From Promicromonospora umidemergens (GTDB lineage: Bacteria; Actinomycetota; Actinomycetes; Actinomycetales; Cellulomonadaceae), in the NCBI RefSeq assembly GCF_024171995.1, contig NZ_JAMTCT010000010.1, positions 1-64,000 of the forward strand: 64,000 bases of DNA. The letters run 5' to 3'. The notes under the pieces were generated by a model. It saw only the letters and a list, made by a program, of their open reading frames with translations. It did no database searches and was not told the DNA's origin. Made by a program: the position numbers and the translations under genes. Shown here piece by piece: positions 10,356 through 19,027 of the stretch; the first letter of the stretch is position 1; each line of letters begins with the position of its first letter.

Positions 10356-10387
10356 GAAAGGTAGGCAATCATCCTGCCAACTTTCAA
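10356..10387 (-). promoter_or_regulatory. lat promoter with an overlapping dyad (possible Lrp site)
   Basis: On the minus strand TTGAAA (10382-10387), an 18-bp spacer and TACCTT (10358-10363) precede ATG 10351 by six bases, a good leaderless promoter. An imperfect dyad, GAAAGGTAGGCA paired with TGCCAACTTTC (10356-10385), covers the spacer and the -10. Lrp-type proteins regulate lat in mycobacteria, and an Lrp gene is encoded at 6027-6494, so autologous control is plausible. Confidence 0.5.
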
Positions 10388-10407
10388 TGCCTATGGAAAT
10401 GTTCCTG

Positions 10408-11679
10408 TCAGAGCCGCCTGTACCTGGGTCGTCGTGTCGCGATCAGCTCGGCCGTCCCCAGCGCCAGCGTGGACCCGAGCATCACCAGGAGGGCCGCGTT
10501 CCACCCGCCCGACGCCGTGTGCACCGCGCCGATCAGGGCCGGCGCGGTCGCCGCGACGGCATAGCCGAACGCCTGGACGGCCGCCACCGTCCGCCGGGTC
10601 TGGGCAACGGTGCGGCACCGCTGCGCCACGATGGTGAAGATCACCACGAAGTTCCCGCCCTGCGCGATGCCGGCGAGGCTCACCCACAGCAGCCACCACT
10701 GCGGTGCCAGCAGCAGGCCCGCGGGTAGCGAGACCCACAGCAGGGCCATCGTCACGGCGGCGCCACGCATCGGGACGCGGGCGGCCAGGGCGAGGGGGAC
10801 CAGGATGCTGCCCGCGATGGCGAGGCCCTGGAACGGCGCTGCCGCGTTGCCCGCCGTGGTCACGGACAGGTCCAGCAGGTCGCGCAGCAGCTCCGGCAAC
10901 CAGCCGGTGACCGCGTAGTACGAGAACGACTGCCCGGCGAACGCCACGATCAGCGCCCAGGTGATGGGGCGGCGCAGCACACCACCCCAGGTCTCGTCGG
11001 GCCGTTCGGCGTGCGGCGTGGTGGACGCCTCGGCGGGTGCGCCGCCGTCGTCGTCCCCGTTCGGGTCCGGCGCTGGTGTCGCCCGAGCGACCTGCGGGTC
11101 GGGAAGGCGGCGGGTGGTGACGAGCCACACGACCAGCGCGACCGCAGCGACGAGCGACCAGGAGGCGATGGCGCCCTGCCAGCCGAGCAGGGCTGCGAAC
11201 GGCGCGGTGAGCGACGTCGCGAAGACCGACCCGAGGTTCATCATCGAGGAGTACAGGCCTGTCGCGAGCGCCGCTCTGGTCGGGAAGTCCCGCGCGATGA
11301 TGACCGGCACCACCACGTTGCCCACGGTGATCGCGGAGCCCAGCACCACCGTCCCCGTGAAGGCAGCGACCACGCCGACCGTGCCGGTGCCCACCGACCG
11401 GATCAGCGTTCCCGCGATCACTCCCACCAGGGCGACCGTGACCGCCGCGTACGGCCCCACCCGGGAGATCAGGGCCGACGCCGCGGGCGCCACCACGCTG
11501 AAGCAGAGGGCGGGGATCCCCACGAGCAGGCCGGCCAGCGTCTGGTCGAGGCCGAGGCCGGTCGCGATGTCGGCCATGACCGGCGGGAGGGATGTGATGG
11601 GGGTGCGCAGGTTCAGCGCGAAGACAAGGACCGCGACGAGCAGCGCGGAGCCGCCTGCCGCTGTGCGGATGTTGCTCAT
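10408..11679 (-). CDS. MFS transporter, CynX/NimT-like
   Basis: The 423-residue protein has about twelve hydrophobic segments, and its N-terminal half carries the CynX/NimT pattern NLRTPITSLPPVM near residues 23-35. A charged cytoplasmic loop (roughly 195-235) separates the two halves. Family members export or import small organic anions, nitroimidazoles or cyanate; the substrate here is unknown. The gene lies 57 bp upstream of lat on the same strand, so read-through into lat is possible although lat has its own promoter. The start is ATG 11679, with CACAAT nine bases upstream. Confidence 0.8.
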   Translation of the reverse strand: MSNIRTAAGGSALLVAVLVFALNLRTPITSLPPVMADIATGLGLDQTLAGLLVGIPALCFSVVAPAASALISRVGPYAAVTVALVGVIAGTLIRSVGTGTVGVVAAFTGTVVLGSAITVGNVVVPVIIARDFPTRAALATGLYSSMMNLGSVFATSLTAPFAALLGWQGAIASWSLVAAVALVVWLVTTRRLPDPQVARATPAPDPNGDDDGGAPAEASTTPHAERPDETWGGVLRRPITWALIVAFAGQSFSYYAVTGWLPELLRDLLDLSVTTAGNAAAPFQGLAIAGSILVPLALAARVPMRGAAVTMALLWVSLPAGLLLAPQWWLLWVSLAGIAQGGNFVVIFTIVAQRCRTVAQTRRTVAAVQAFGYAVAATAPALIGAVHTASGGWNAALLVMLGSTLALGTAELIATRRPRYRRL

Positions 11680-11839
11680 GATGCTGTCATTGTGCGTGAC
11701 GGGGTCTGTTGGTTGCGCTCGGCGTCCATCGCATCATCACATGGTGTGGTGATCGTCATGCTGCTCCCCAGGAGGGATTGCGGCTTTCCCGCTAGATTGG
11801 GCGACCGGTCAGCAGGTCCGGATTAACGTCAGGTGTGGA

Positions 11840-12268
11840 ATGAAGCAGCGGCACGTCTTCCGAGGTGCGGGAGCGCTCGTCGGTGTACTCACGGTGTCGG
11901 GGTGCGCGTTCGACATCGGTACGTTCGACTACACGGAGCCCCAGTTCGTTGGCTCCTACGTGGGCGATGGTGCCACGACGGTCATAGCGCTCAGCAAGGA
12001 CCGCACGTTCACGGCCATCGGGGTCCCGGACGAGGTGCTCGACGACGCGGCGGACGGCGTCGTCGAGGAGGTGCCCGCAGAGCTCGAGGGCACCTGGAAG
12101 TATGTCTCGGGGAGTGCCCCCGACCGCGTCGAGCTGACGGTCACCGACATCGACGGTGAGCCGGCCGAGCTCGGCGAGGTGCCGCTGTACGTCGCCGACG
12201 CCGACGACCTCTTCTTTCTGCCCGACCAGCTCGGCCGCGAGAAGATCGTGGTCAGCCGCAGCGGCTGA
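11840..12268 (+). CDS. Small lipoprotein of unknown function
   Basis: The 142-residue protein has a short positively charged N-terminus, a hydrophobic stretch and a lipobox ending VSGC at Cys22, so it should be lipid-anchored outside the cytoplasmic membrane. The mature part is acidic and strand-rich (FVGSYVGDGATTVIALSKDRTF, then a GTWKYVSG turn), resembling small beta-barrel lipoproteins, but I cannot name a family. It is divergent from the MFS gene and nearly abuts the convergent marR. Confidence 0.6.
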   Translation: MKQRHVFRGAGALVGVLTVSGCAFDIGTFDYTEPQFVGSYVGDGATTVIALSKDRTFTAIGVPDEVLDDAADGVVEEVPAELEGTWKYVSGSAPDRVELTVTDIDGEPAELGEVPLYVADADDLFFLPDQLGREKIVVSRSG

Positions 12269-12288
12269 GCCGAGCTGCTGAGCTACGG

Positions 12289-12792
12289 CTACTCGTCGAA
12301 CTGGGCGGTCACCGTCCGCAGCAGGGCCGCGAGCTGCGGACGCTCCGTCGGCGAGAGAGCGGTCAGCACCTTGGCCTCGATGTCGAGCAGGTCGCTCATC
12401 GCCGCGTCGACCCGCGCCAGGCCTTCCTCGGTAAGCTCGACGAGCACACCGCGGCGGTCGTCGGGGGAGCGGTGCCGCTGCACGAACCCGCGCGACTCCA
12501 GGCGGTCGATCCGGTTGGTCATCGTGCCACTGGTCACCAGGGTCTGCGTGACGAGCGTGCCGGGCGAGAGCCGGAACGGCTCCCCGGCGCGGCGCAGAGC
12601 GGAGAGCACGTCGAACTCCCAGGTCTCCAGACTGTGCCGGGCGAAGGCGGTACGGCGTGCCAGATCGAGGTGCCGGGCGAGCCGGGACACCCGGCTGAAC
12701 ACGGTGAGGGGCTCGAGCTCCAGGTCCGGGCGCACGTGGTGCCACGCGTCGACGATGCGGTCGACCTCGTCGGCGGGACCTGTGTGCTCCAT
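12289..12792 (-). CDS. MarR family transcriptional regulator
   Basis: The 167-residue protein has a MarR winged helix: ETWEFDVLSALRRAG, LSPGTLVTQTLVTSGTMTNRIDRLESRGFVQR, then the beta-wing SPDDRRGVLVELTEEG. It is followed by a helical dimerisation tail. MarR proteins dissociate from DNA on binding phenolic ligands. ATG 12792 has TAGCCT six bases upstream and appears leaderless. A TCTCGATATCAAGA site lies 20 bp upstream. The gene is divergent from a maleylacetate-reductase-like gene, consistent with sensing an aromatic intermediate. Confidence 0.85.
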   Translation of the reverse strand: MEHTGPADEVDRIVDAWHHVRPDLELEPLTVFSRVSRLARHLDLARRTAFARHSLETWEFDVLSALRRAGEPFRLSPGTLVTQTLVTSGTMTNRIDRLESRGFVQRHRSPDDRRGVLVELTEEGLARVDAAMSDLLDIEAKVLTALSPTERPQLAALLRTVTAQFDE

Positions 12793-12798
12793 GGCGAG

Positions 12799-12825
12799 AG
12801 GCTATCGGATGTCTCGATATCAAGA
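12799..12825 (-). promoter_or_regulatory. marR promoter element and MarR-type operator
   Basis: On the minus strand TAGCCT (12799-12804) sits six bases from ATG 12792. TCTCGATATCAAGA (12812-12825) is one base from the perfect palindrome TCTTGATATCAAGA, a form often seen at MarR-controlled promoters, and it would block the -35 region. A second TCTCGATA follows at 12826-12833. Confidence 0.55.
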
Positions 12826-12881
12826 ATCTCGATAGCGCGTCCAGGGGGCGTCGCCCGTGGTCGCAGCGGCTACGACGACCG

Positions 12882-12887
12882 TAGGCT
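12882..12887 (+). promoter_or_regulatory. Putative -10 hexamer of the maleylacetate reductase-like gene
   Basis: TAGGCT precedes GTG 12896 by eight bases, which supports that codon over the in-frame GTG 12857 upstream. Confidence 0.45.
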
Positions 12888-12895
12888 CAGGCCCC

Positions 12896-13939
12896 GTGGG
12901 AACAGAAATCAGGGTGCACCAGGTGTACGCAGGTCGAGTGCTGCAGGGTTCGGGCGCGCTCTCCCTCGTGCCGGACGAGGTCGGACGGCTCGGGGCGCAG
13001 CGTGTGCTGGTGATCGCGGCTCCGTCGTCGGCGGAGGCTGCGCTGGACCTGGCCGCTGCCCTCGCGGAGCGGTACGCCGCCACCTTCGGCCGCCCCGTCC
13101 AGCACAGCCCGGTCGAGGTGACCGCCGAAGCGCTCGCCCTGGCCGGGGAGGTGCGGGCCGATGCGCTGGTCGCGATCGGTGGTGGCTCCGCCATCGGGCT
13201 GTCCAAGGCGCTGGCCGGCCGGACCGGCATGCCCCAGGTGGCGGTACCGACGACCTACGCCGGTTCGGAGGCGACCCCGGTGCTCGGGGAGACCGAGGGC
13301 GGCGCCAAGACGACCCGGCGGGACCCGGCCCTGGCGCCCAGCACCATCGTGTACGACCCGGACCTGACGCTCTCGCTGCCCCGAGGGCTGACCCTGACCT
13401 CGGCCCTCAACGCACTGGCGCACGCCGTCGAGGCCCTGTGGGACACCCGCGCCAGCGCCGCGACCCGCGCGTACGCGGTCGAGTCCGCCGACGGGATCCT
13501 CGCCGCGCTCCCCGTGGTCCTGGACCACCCGTCCGACATCGTCGCCCGTGGCCGGCTCCAGGAAGCCGCGTGGCTGGCGGGCGCGTGCCTGGCCCAGGCC
13601 CAGATGGGCCTGCACCACCAGCTCGCGCACGCGCTCGGAGGGACCTTCGGCCTGCCGCACGCGGAGCTGCACGCCCTGCTCCTCGCGCACGTCATGCGGT
13701 TCAACCTGGTAGCGGCGCCCGACGCCGCAGCACGGCTGGCGCGTCTCGCGAACGGTGACCCGACGCTCGCGGTCGCCTCCCTTGCCTCGATGCACGACGG
13801 CCCGACGACGCTCCGCGCGCTCGGCGTGGCCCGCGATGCGCTGCGCGAGGTGGCCGAGCGTGTGGCGGCCGACCCTTACCCGAACCCGCGGCCGGTGACC
13901 GCTGACGCGGTGGAGGAGCTGCTGCTCGCGGCCTGGTGA
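12896..13939 (+). CDS. Maleylacetate reductase-like iron-containing dehydrogenase
   Basis: Maleylacetate reductase reduces maleylacetate to 3-oxoadipate with NAD(P)H, the last dedicated step of hydroxyquinol and chlorocatechol degradation. The 347-residue protein has the fold signature GGGSAIG (95-101), PTTYAGSE (118-125, typical of maleylacetate reductases) and the metal/substrate-site HH..AHALGG..GLPHAE segment near 240-260. Total length is right for the subfamily. No ring-cleavage dioxygenase is nearby, so the substrate is inferred only from family resemblance. It is divergent from marR. Confidence 0.78.
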   Translation: MGTEIRVHQVYAGRVLQGSGALSLVPDEVGRLGAQRVLVIAAPSSAEAALDLAAALAERYAATFGRPVQHSPVEVTAEALALAGEVRADALVAIGGGSAIGLSKALAGRTGMPQVAVPTTYAGSEATPVLGETEGGAKTTRRDPALAPSTIVYDPDLTLSLPRGLTLTSALNALAHAVEALWDTRASAATRAYAVESADGILAALPVVLDHPSDIVARGRLQEAAWLAGACLAQAQMGLHHQLAHALGGTFGLPHAELHALLLAHVMRFNLVAAPDAAARLARLANGDPTLAVASLASMHDGPTTLRALGVARDALREVAERVAADPYPNPRPVTADAVEELLLAAW

Positions 13940-13963
13940 GCCGGGGCGCTGTTCGGTCCCGCG

Positions 13964-14602
13964 TCAGTGCGACATCTTGGTGAGGACCGGCTTCTTCTCC
14001 ATGTTGTGCAGCCCGTTCCACGCCAGGTTGACCAGATGTGCCGCGACCTCGGTCTTCTTGGGGCTGCGCGCGTCCAGCCAGTACTGGCCGGTCAGCGCGA
14101 TCATGCCGACCAGCATCTGCGCGTAGAGCGGGGCGGTCCTTGTCTCGAGCCCGGCAGCCCTGAACTGCGGTTCGAGGATCGACTCGACCTGGGTGGCGAC
14201 GTCGCCGATCAGGCTTGAGAACGTCCCGGTCGCCTGCGCGACGGGGGAGTCGCGCACGAGGATGCGAAAACCGTCCTCGGACGACTCGATGTAGTCGAGG
14301 AGGGCGAGCGCGGTGCGCTCCAGGAGCACCTTCGGGTGCCCGCCGGAGCCGAGCGCAACCGTCAGCGCGGTGGTGAGCGCCTGCACCTCGCGGTCCACCA
14401 CGACCGCGTAGATACCCTCCTTGCCGCCGAAGTGCTCGTACACGACGGGCTTGGAGACCTCGGCGCGTGCGGCGATCTCCTCCACGCTGGTGCCTTCGAA
14501 GCCCTTTCCGGCGAACAGCCCGCGGCTGACCGCGAGCAGCTGCTCACGGCGCTGACTGGCCGTCATACGAGGTCGGTGGGTACGTCGGTTGTCGGCGGCC
14601 AT
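13964..14602 (-). CDS. TetR/AcrR family transcriptional regulator
   Basis: The 212-residue protein opens with a TetR helix-turn-helix: RREQLLAVSRGLFAGKGFEGTSVEEIAARAEVSKPVVYEHFGGKEGIY (about residues 16-63, read here in sections). A helical ligand-binding domain follows. Of two close ATGs (14611 and 14602), 14602 is preferred because CACAAT lies seven bases upstream on the minus strand. A CCGGAC-GT-GTCCGG inverted repeat at 14630-14643 is a candidate autoregulatory site. The target and ligand are unknown. A longer open frame running opposite glmU is not part of the gene. Confidence 0.85.
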   Translation of the reverse strand: MAADNRRTHRPRMTASQRREQLLAVSRGLFAGKGFEGTSVEEIAARAEVSKPVVYEHFGGKEGIYAVVVDREVQALTTALTVALGSGGHPKVLLERTALALLDYIESSEDGFRILVRDSPVAQATGTFSSLIGDVATQVESILEPQFRAAGLETRTAPLYAQMLVGMIALTGQYWLDARSPKKTEVAAHLVNLAWNGLHNMEKKPVLTKMSH

Positions 14603-14629
14603 GGTGTTCATTGTGCCCGAGCGGCAGTC

Positions 14630-14643
14630 CCGGACGTGTCCGG
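14630..14643. promoter_or_regulatory. Inverted repeat, candidate TetR operator
   Basis: CCGGAC and GTCCGG are perfect six-base arms two bases apart, 28 bp upstream of the TetR start. The remainder of the gap up to the tRNA shows no gene. Confidence 0.4.
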
Positions 14644-14787
14644 TACGGGTCGGTCGCGTGAACGGTGTGGCTGACGACTCGCCGGGTACGGGCAGGGGCA
14701 TGCCCGAGGACCTGGCAGACTGTTCACGGACGTGCGACGGTGGCACACGCCCGCTTCGGGTCACGACGGAGCCTCGCGCGCGCCCGG

Positions 14788-14862
14788 TCCGCCTTGGTGT
14801 AATCGGCAGCACAGAGGTTTTTGGTGCCTTTAGTCCAGGTTCGAATCCTGGGGGCGGAGCCA
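14788..14862 (+). tRNA. tRNA-Gln (anticodon TTG)
   Basis: TCCGCCT pairs with GGGCGGA to close the acceptor stem. The anticodon stem GAGGT/GCCTT carries the loop TTTTGGT with anticodon TTG, and the T arm is CCAGG TTCGAAT CCTGG. The 3' CCA is encoded (14860-14862). It lies 34 bp upstream of glmU on the same strand. Confidence 0.93.
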
Positions 14863-14896
14863 TCCGGATCTGACTAACCCACCGATCGGAGCACTC

Positions 14897-16537
14897 GTGA
14901 CCGAGACACCTCAGCCGGCAGCAGTCATCATTCTCGCCGCTGGCCAGGGCACCCGCATGAAGTCGGCGTTGCCAAAGATCTTGCATCCGCTCGGCGGCAA
15001 GCCGATGGTCGGGCACGCGCTGGCAGCGGCCCGAGAGCTCGAGCCGGTGCAGGTCGCCGTGGTGGTCCGCCACGAGCGTCAGCTCGTCGCCGAGGCGGTC
15101 GGCCAGCTCGACGCCGGCGCGCTGCTCGTGGACCAGGACGACATCCCCGGCACGGGCCGCGCGGTGCAGTGCGCCCTCGCGGCGCTCGACTCCAAGGCGC
15201 AGGCCACGGCGGCCGCCGCGGGTCTCGCCGACGGCGAGACCGTCGGCGACGGCGTCGAGGGGCCGGTCGTGGTGGTGGCGGGCGACGTCCCGCTGCTCGA
15301 CGGCGCAACGCTCGGCCAGCTGCTGTCCGCGCACCAGGCCGACGGCAACGCGGTGACGGTGCTCACCACCGAGGTCGCCGATGCGACCGGCTACGGCCGG
15401 ATCGTCCGCGAGCAGGACACCGGCGACGTGCTCGAGATCGTCGAGCACAAGGACGCGAGCGCGGACCAGCTCGAGATCCGCGAGATCAACTCCTCGGTCT
15501 ACGTGTTCGACGCCGCCACGCTGCGGCGCGGCCTGGGCGGCCTCGACAGCAGGAACGCGCAGGGCGAGGTCTACCTGACCGACGTCGTCGCGTTCGCTCG
15601 CACCGAGGGCCTGCACGTGCGGGCGCTGCTCGCCGACGACCCGATGCTGGTCGAGGGCGTCAACGACCGGGTGGCCCTCTCGGTCCTCGCCCGCGAGATG
15701 AACCGCCGCATCGTCGAGGAGTGGCAGCGCGCGGGCGTCACGGTGCAGGACCCGGCCACCACGTGGATCGACGTCGACGTCGAGCTCGCCCCCGACGTCA
15801 CGCTCCTGCCGAACACCCAGCTCAAGGGCGCGACGGTCGTCGCGACGGGCGCCACGATCGGCCCCGACACCACGCTGACCGACGTCGAGGTGGGCGTCGG
15901 CGCGACGGTCGTCCGCACGCACGGGTCGCTCGCCGTCATCGGCGAGGGCGCGTCCGTCGGCCCGTTCGCGTACCTGCGTCCCGGTACCAACCTGGGCCGC
16001 AAGGGCAAGATCGGGACGTTCGTCGAGACGAAGAACGCCGAGATCGGTGAGGGCAGCAAGGTGCCGCACCTGTCCTATGTGGGCGACGCGACGATCGGCG
16101 AGCACTCCAACATCGGCGCCGCGTCGGTGACCGTCAACTACGACGGCGTGCACAAGCACCGCACGGTGATCGGCTCGCACGCCCGCACGGGCGCGGACAA
16201 CATGTTCGTCGCACCCGTGACCGTGGGTGACGGTGCCTACACTGCCGCCGGTTCCGTGATCCGCCGGGACGTGCCCGCCGGCGCGCTCGGCGTCACCGCG
16301 GGGCAGCAGCGGAACATCGAGGGCTGGGTCATGCGTCGTCGGCCAGGGACGGCCGCGGCGGAGGCCGCGACGAACGCCCACGGTGGGCCGTCCGGCCTCG
16401 GTGATCAGGCGCAGCGCCAGCTCGCCCAGCAGAATGCAGCTGGGGCCCCCACGACCCCGCAGGTCGCGGCCGCTCAGGCCGAGCCGGCCGGACTGGCCCC
16501 CGTCCCCGGGGCCGACAAGGAAGGAACGTCCTACTGA
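14897..16537 (+). CDS. glmU: Bifunctional GlmU (UDP-GlcNAc pyrophosphorylase / GlcN-1-P acetyltransferase)
   Basis: GlmU acetylates glucosamine-1-phosphate and then uridylylates it to UDP-GlcNAc, the precursor of peptidoglycan. The N-terminal nucleotidyltransferase has LAAGQGTRMKS at 13-23. The C-terminal left-handed beta-helix carries hexapeptide repeats, GKIGTFVETKNAEIGEGSKVPHLSYVGDATIG (read in parts near 365-400), and the catalytic NYDGVHKHRT region. At 546 residues it is about 50-90 longer than many homologues because of an Ala/Gln/Pro-rich tail from about residue 480, which looks disordered. GTG 14897 follows a GGAG. The stop shares a base with the prs start. Confidence 0.95.
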   Translation: MTETPQPAAVIILAAGQGTRMKSALPKILHPLGGKPMVGHALAAARELEPVQVAVVVRHERQLVAEAVGQLDAGALLVDQDDIPGTGRAVQCALAALDSKAQATAAAAGLADGETVGDGVEGPVVVVAGDVPLLDGATLGQLLSAHQADGNAVTVLTTEVADATGYGRIVREQDTGDVLEIVEHKDASADQLEIREINSSVYVFDAATLRRGLGGLDSRNAQGEVYLTDVVAFARTEGLHVRALLADDPMLVEGVNDRVALSVLAREMNRRIVEEWQRAGVTVQDPATTWIDVDVELAPDVTLLPNTQLKGATVVATGATIGPDTTLTDVEVGVGATVVRTHGSLAVIGEGASVGPFAYLRPGTNLGRKGKIGTFVETKNAEIGEGSKVPHLSYVGDATIGEHSNIGAASVTVNYDGVHKHRTVIGSHARTGADNMFVAPVTVGDGAYTAAGSVIRRDVPAGALGVTAGQQRNIEGWVMRRRPGTAAAEAATNAHGGPSGLGDQAQRQLAQQNAAGAPTTPQVAAAQAEPAGLAPVPGADKEGTSY

Positions 16538-17520
16538 TGTCCAGCATTGCTCCCGGCCCGAACCGTCATCCGCTCGTCCTCGCAGCGGGGCGAGCACACC
16601 CCGAGCTGGCGAACGACGTGGCGAAAGAGCTGGGCATCGATCTGCTCGGCGTGTCCGCGTACGACTTCGCGAACAGCGAGACCTACGTGCGGTTCAGCGA
16701 CTCCGTGCGCGGCATGGACCTGTTCCTGCTGCAGTCGCACACGATGCCGGTCAACCAGTGGATCATGGAGCAGCTGCTCATGGTCGACGCCGCCAAGCGG
16801 GCCTCTGCGCACTCGGTCACCGTCGTGGCGCCGTTCTTCGGCTACGCACGCCAGGACAAGAAGAGCCGTGGCCGCGAGCCGATCTCGGCCCGGCTCATCG
16901 CCGACCTGTTCAAGACTGCGGGCGCGGACCGCCTGATGAGCGTCGACCTGCACACCCCGCAGATCCAGGGCTTCTTCGACGGTCCCGTCGACCACCTGTG
17001 GGCCATGCCGATCCTCGTCGACTACGTGCGCACCCGCGTGGACGTCGAGAACGTCACGGTCGTCTCGCCGGACGCCGGACGCATCCGCGTCGCCGAGATC
17101 TGGGCCTCCAAGCTGGGCGGCGGCCCGCTGGCGTTCGTGCACAAGACGCGCGACGTCACGCGGCCCAACCAGTCCGTGGCCAACCGTGTGGTGGGCGACG
17201 TCGAGGGCCGGGACTGCGTGCTGGTGGACGACCTCATCGACACCGGCGGGACCATCGCCGAGGCCGTCAAGGTAGTCATGGCAGCCGGCGCCAAGTCGGT
17301 CACCGTCGCGGCGACGCACGGTGTGCTGTCCGGTCCGGCGGCGCAGCGGCTCACCGAGTGCGGGGCGCGCGAGGTGGTCGTGACCGACACCCTGCCGATC
17401 GAGGACGACCGCCGGTTCCCCAACCTCAAGGTGCTCTCCATCGCGCCGCTGCTCGCGTCCGCGATCAACGAGGTCCACTCCGACGGGTCGGTGACCTCTC
17501 TCTTCGAGGGCAACTCCTGA
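16537..17520 (+). CDS. prs: Ribose-phosphate pyrophosphokinase
   Basis: Prs makes PRPP from ribose-5-phosphate and ATP for purine, pyrimidine, histidine and tryptophan synthesis. The 327-residue protein has the class I signature DLHTPQIQGFF (about 131-141), the flexible-loop region VVSPDAGRIRVAEIWASKLG and the PRPP-binding VLVDDLIDTGGT. It begins at ATG 16537, overlapping the glmU stop (TGATG). The glmU-prs order is standard in bacteria and actinobacteria. Confidence 0.96.
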   Translation: MSSIAPGPNRHPLVLAAGRAHPELANDVAKELGIDLLGVSAYDFANSETYVRFSDSVRGMDLFLLQSHTMPVNQWIMEQLLMVDAAKRASAHSVTVVAPFFGYARQDKKSRGREPISARLIADLFKTAGADRLMSVDLHTPQIQGFFDGPVDHLWAMPILVDYVRTRVDVENVTVVSPDAGRIRVAEIWASKLGGGPLAFVHKTRDVTRPNQSVANRVVGDVEGRDCVLVDDLIDTGGTIAEAVKVVMAAGAKSVTVAATHGVLSGPAAQRLTECGAREVVVTDTLPIEDDRRFPNLKVLSIAPLLASAINEVHSDGSVTSLFEGNS

Positions 17521-17531
17521 GCCATCTGGGT

Positions 17532-17580
17532 ATACGGTCGGGCACTTGACTCGGATACGGTCAACGGAGGACCGTATCTT
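17532..17580 (+). promoter_or_regulatory. Three copies of ATACGGTC before the GT2-GtrA gene
   Basis: ATACGGTC occurs at 17532-17539 and 17555-17562 (23 bp apart), and its reverse complement GACCGTAT at 17570-17577. The last two form an inverted repeat with a seven-base centre. TATCTT (17575-17580) fits a -10 hexamer and overlaps the third copy. GTG 17602 has a GGGAGG ribosome binding site. The arrangement looks like a repressor operator set, with the regulator unknown. Confidence 0.45.
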
Positions 17581-17601
17581 GACATCGATCTGGGAGGGTC
17601 A

Positions 17602-18807
17602 GTGACCGTCACCGTCGTGGTGCCCACGTTCAACGAGGGGCCCAACGTCCGGGCGCTCACCGAGCGGCTGTGCGCCGCTTTCGGCGTGCTGCCCGACGTC
17701 GGCCGCGCCTCGGGGGCCCTGCATGGTCCGGAGGGCGGTCCAGCGACCGTCGGGGTGCCAGAGCTGGCGGAGATCCTCTTTGTCGACGACTCCACCGACG
17801 ACACCCCCGACCTGATCCGTGCTGTCGCGGCCACCGCACCCGTCCCGGTGCGGCTGCTGCACCGGCAGGCGCCGGAGGGCGGGCTCAGCGGTGCCGTCGT
17901 GGCCGGGCTGCGGACCGTGACCACCGAGTGGGCCGTCGTCATGGACGGCGACCTGCAGCATCCACCGGAGCTGGTGCCCGCGCTCGTCACCCGTGGCCGG
18001 GAGTCGGGTCTCGACATCGTCGTCGCGTCCCGGTACACCGGCGACGGCGACGCCGGCGGGCTGGACGGCTGGTGGCGGCACGGCGTCTCGATCGCCTCGG
18101 CGCTGCTGGCGCGGTCGATGTTCCCGGTGCGCCTGCGCAACGTGACCGACCCGCTCACGGGGTTCTTCGCCACCCGGGTGGACCGGCTGGACCTCGACTC
18201 GCTGCACCCGCGCGGCTTCAAGATCCTGCTCGAGCTCCTCGCCCGGAACACCCTGGCCGTGGGAGAGGAGCCGTTCGTGTTCGGCGAGCGGTACGCCGGG
18301 CACTCCAAGGCGACCTTCAAGACGGGCCTGCGGTACCTCGAGCAGCTCGCTGCCCTGCGGTTCGGGCGGATGTCGCGGTTCGCGATCATCGGCGGCTTGG
18401 GGGCAGTGCTCAACATCCTCATCCTGTGGGCCCTGACCGGGCTGGGCATGCACTACGTGGTGGCCGCGGTGATCTCCGCCGTCGTGACGATCCTGACCAA
18501 CTTCCTGCTGCAGGAGCGGTTCGTGTTCCGCGACCTGCGGAACGAGGGCCGCGGCGCCTGGTCGCGGTTCGCGCACTCGTTCGCGTTCAACGGGACCGAG
18601 GCGGCGATCCGCCTGCCCGTGCTGTGGTGGCTGGTCGAGTTCACCGGCATGTGGCCCGTCCTGGTGCAGGCCGTGACGCTCGTGGTGGCGTTCCTGCTCC
18701 GCTTCGTGTTCCACGTCCAGGTGGTCTACAAGCCGCGCCGTACCCAGCCGACGATCGGTGCCGCACCGCCTGTCGGTGCAGACCGCGCCGACGAGCGGGT
18801 ACAGTAG
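17602..18807 (+). CDS. GT2 glycosyltransferase fused to a GtrA-like membrane domain
   Basis: The first 250 residues are a GT-A fold family 2 enzyme like polyprenyl-phosphate mannose/glucose synthases: VTVVVPTFNEGPNVRAL at the start, DDSTDDTPD, then MDGDLQHPPELVP with the metal-binding Asp residues, and PLTGFFATR. Residues about 258-380 form a GtrA domain with four transmembrane helices and the usual FxxxFxLQERFVFRD segment. It should transfer a sugar to a lipid carrier and help move it across the membrane for wall glycan or protein glycosylation. The fusion is seen in actinobacteria. The start is GTG 17602. Confidence 0.83.
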   Translation: MTVTVVVPTFNEGPNVRALTERLCAAFGVLPDVGRASGALHGPEGGPATVGVPELAEILFVDDSTDDTPDLIRAVAATAPVPVRLLHRQAPEGGLSGAVVAGLRTVTTEWAVVMDGDLQHPPELVPALVTRGRESGLDIVVASRYTGDGDAGGLDGWWRHGVSIASALLARSMFPVRLRNVTDPLTGFFATRVDRLDLDSLHPRGFKILLELLARNTLAVGEEPFVFGERYAGHSKATFKTGLRYLEQLAALRFGRMSRFAIIGGLGAVLNILILWALTGLGMHYVVAAVISAVVTILTNFLLQERFVFRDLRNEGRGAWSRFAHSFAFNGTEAAIRLPVLWWLVEFTGMWPVLVQAVTLVVAFLLRFVFHVQVVYKPRRTQPTIGAAPPVGADRADERVQ

Positions 18808-19027
18808 TCAGGTTGCCTCGGCGAGGGACGCTTGACGGCCGCGGCGGGACTCGATCCCGCTAGCACTTGGCCGGCGTCCGTGATCGACTGGGCGGCCGTC
18901 GGCGGCCCCTGGGTGGAGTTCCCTCCAGCACTTCGTCCTACGTGCCCGCTCCGCGCCCGTCACGTGTCCCGCGCCGACGCAGCCGCCGACCGAGTTGCAC
19001 ACACAGACCTTCCAGGAGTGAATTTCC

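Noticed and set aside
13964-16597. A very long minus-strand open frame running opposite glmU and continuing into the TetR gene
   Set aside because: Only its last 212 codons (from 14602) encode a recognisable protein. The rest mirrors glmU codon bias and has no domain.
18808-19027. A riboswitch or ribosomal-protein leader before rplY
   Set aside because: The 220-bp leader has only short GC-rich pairings and no conserved motif I can identify.
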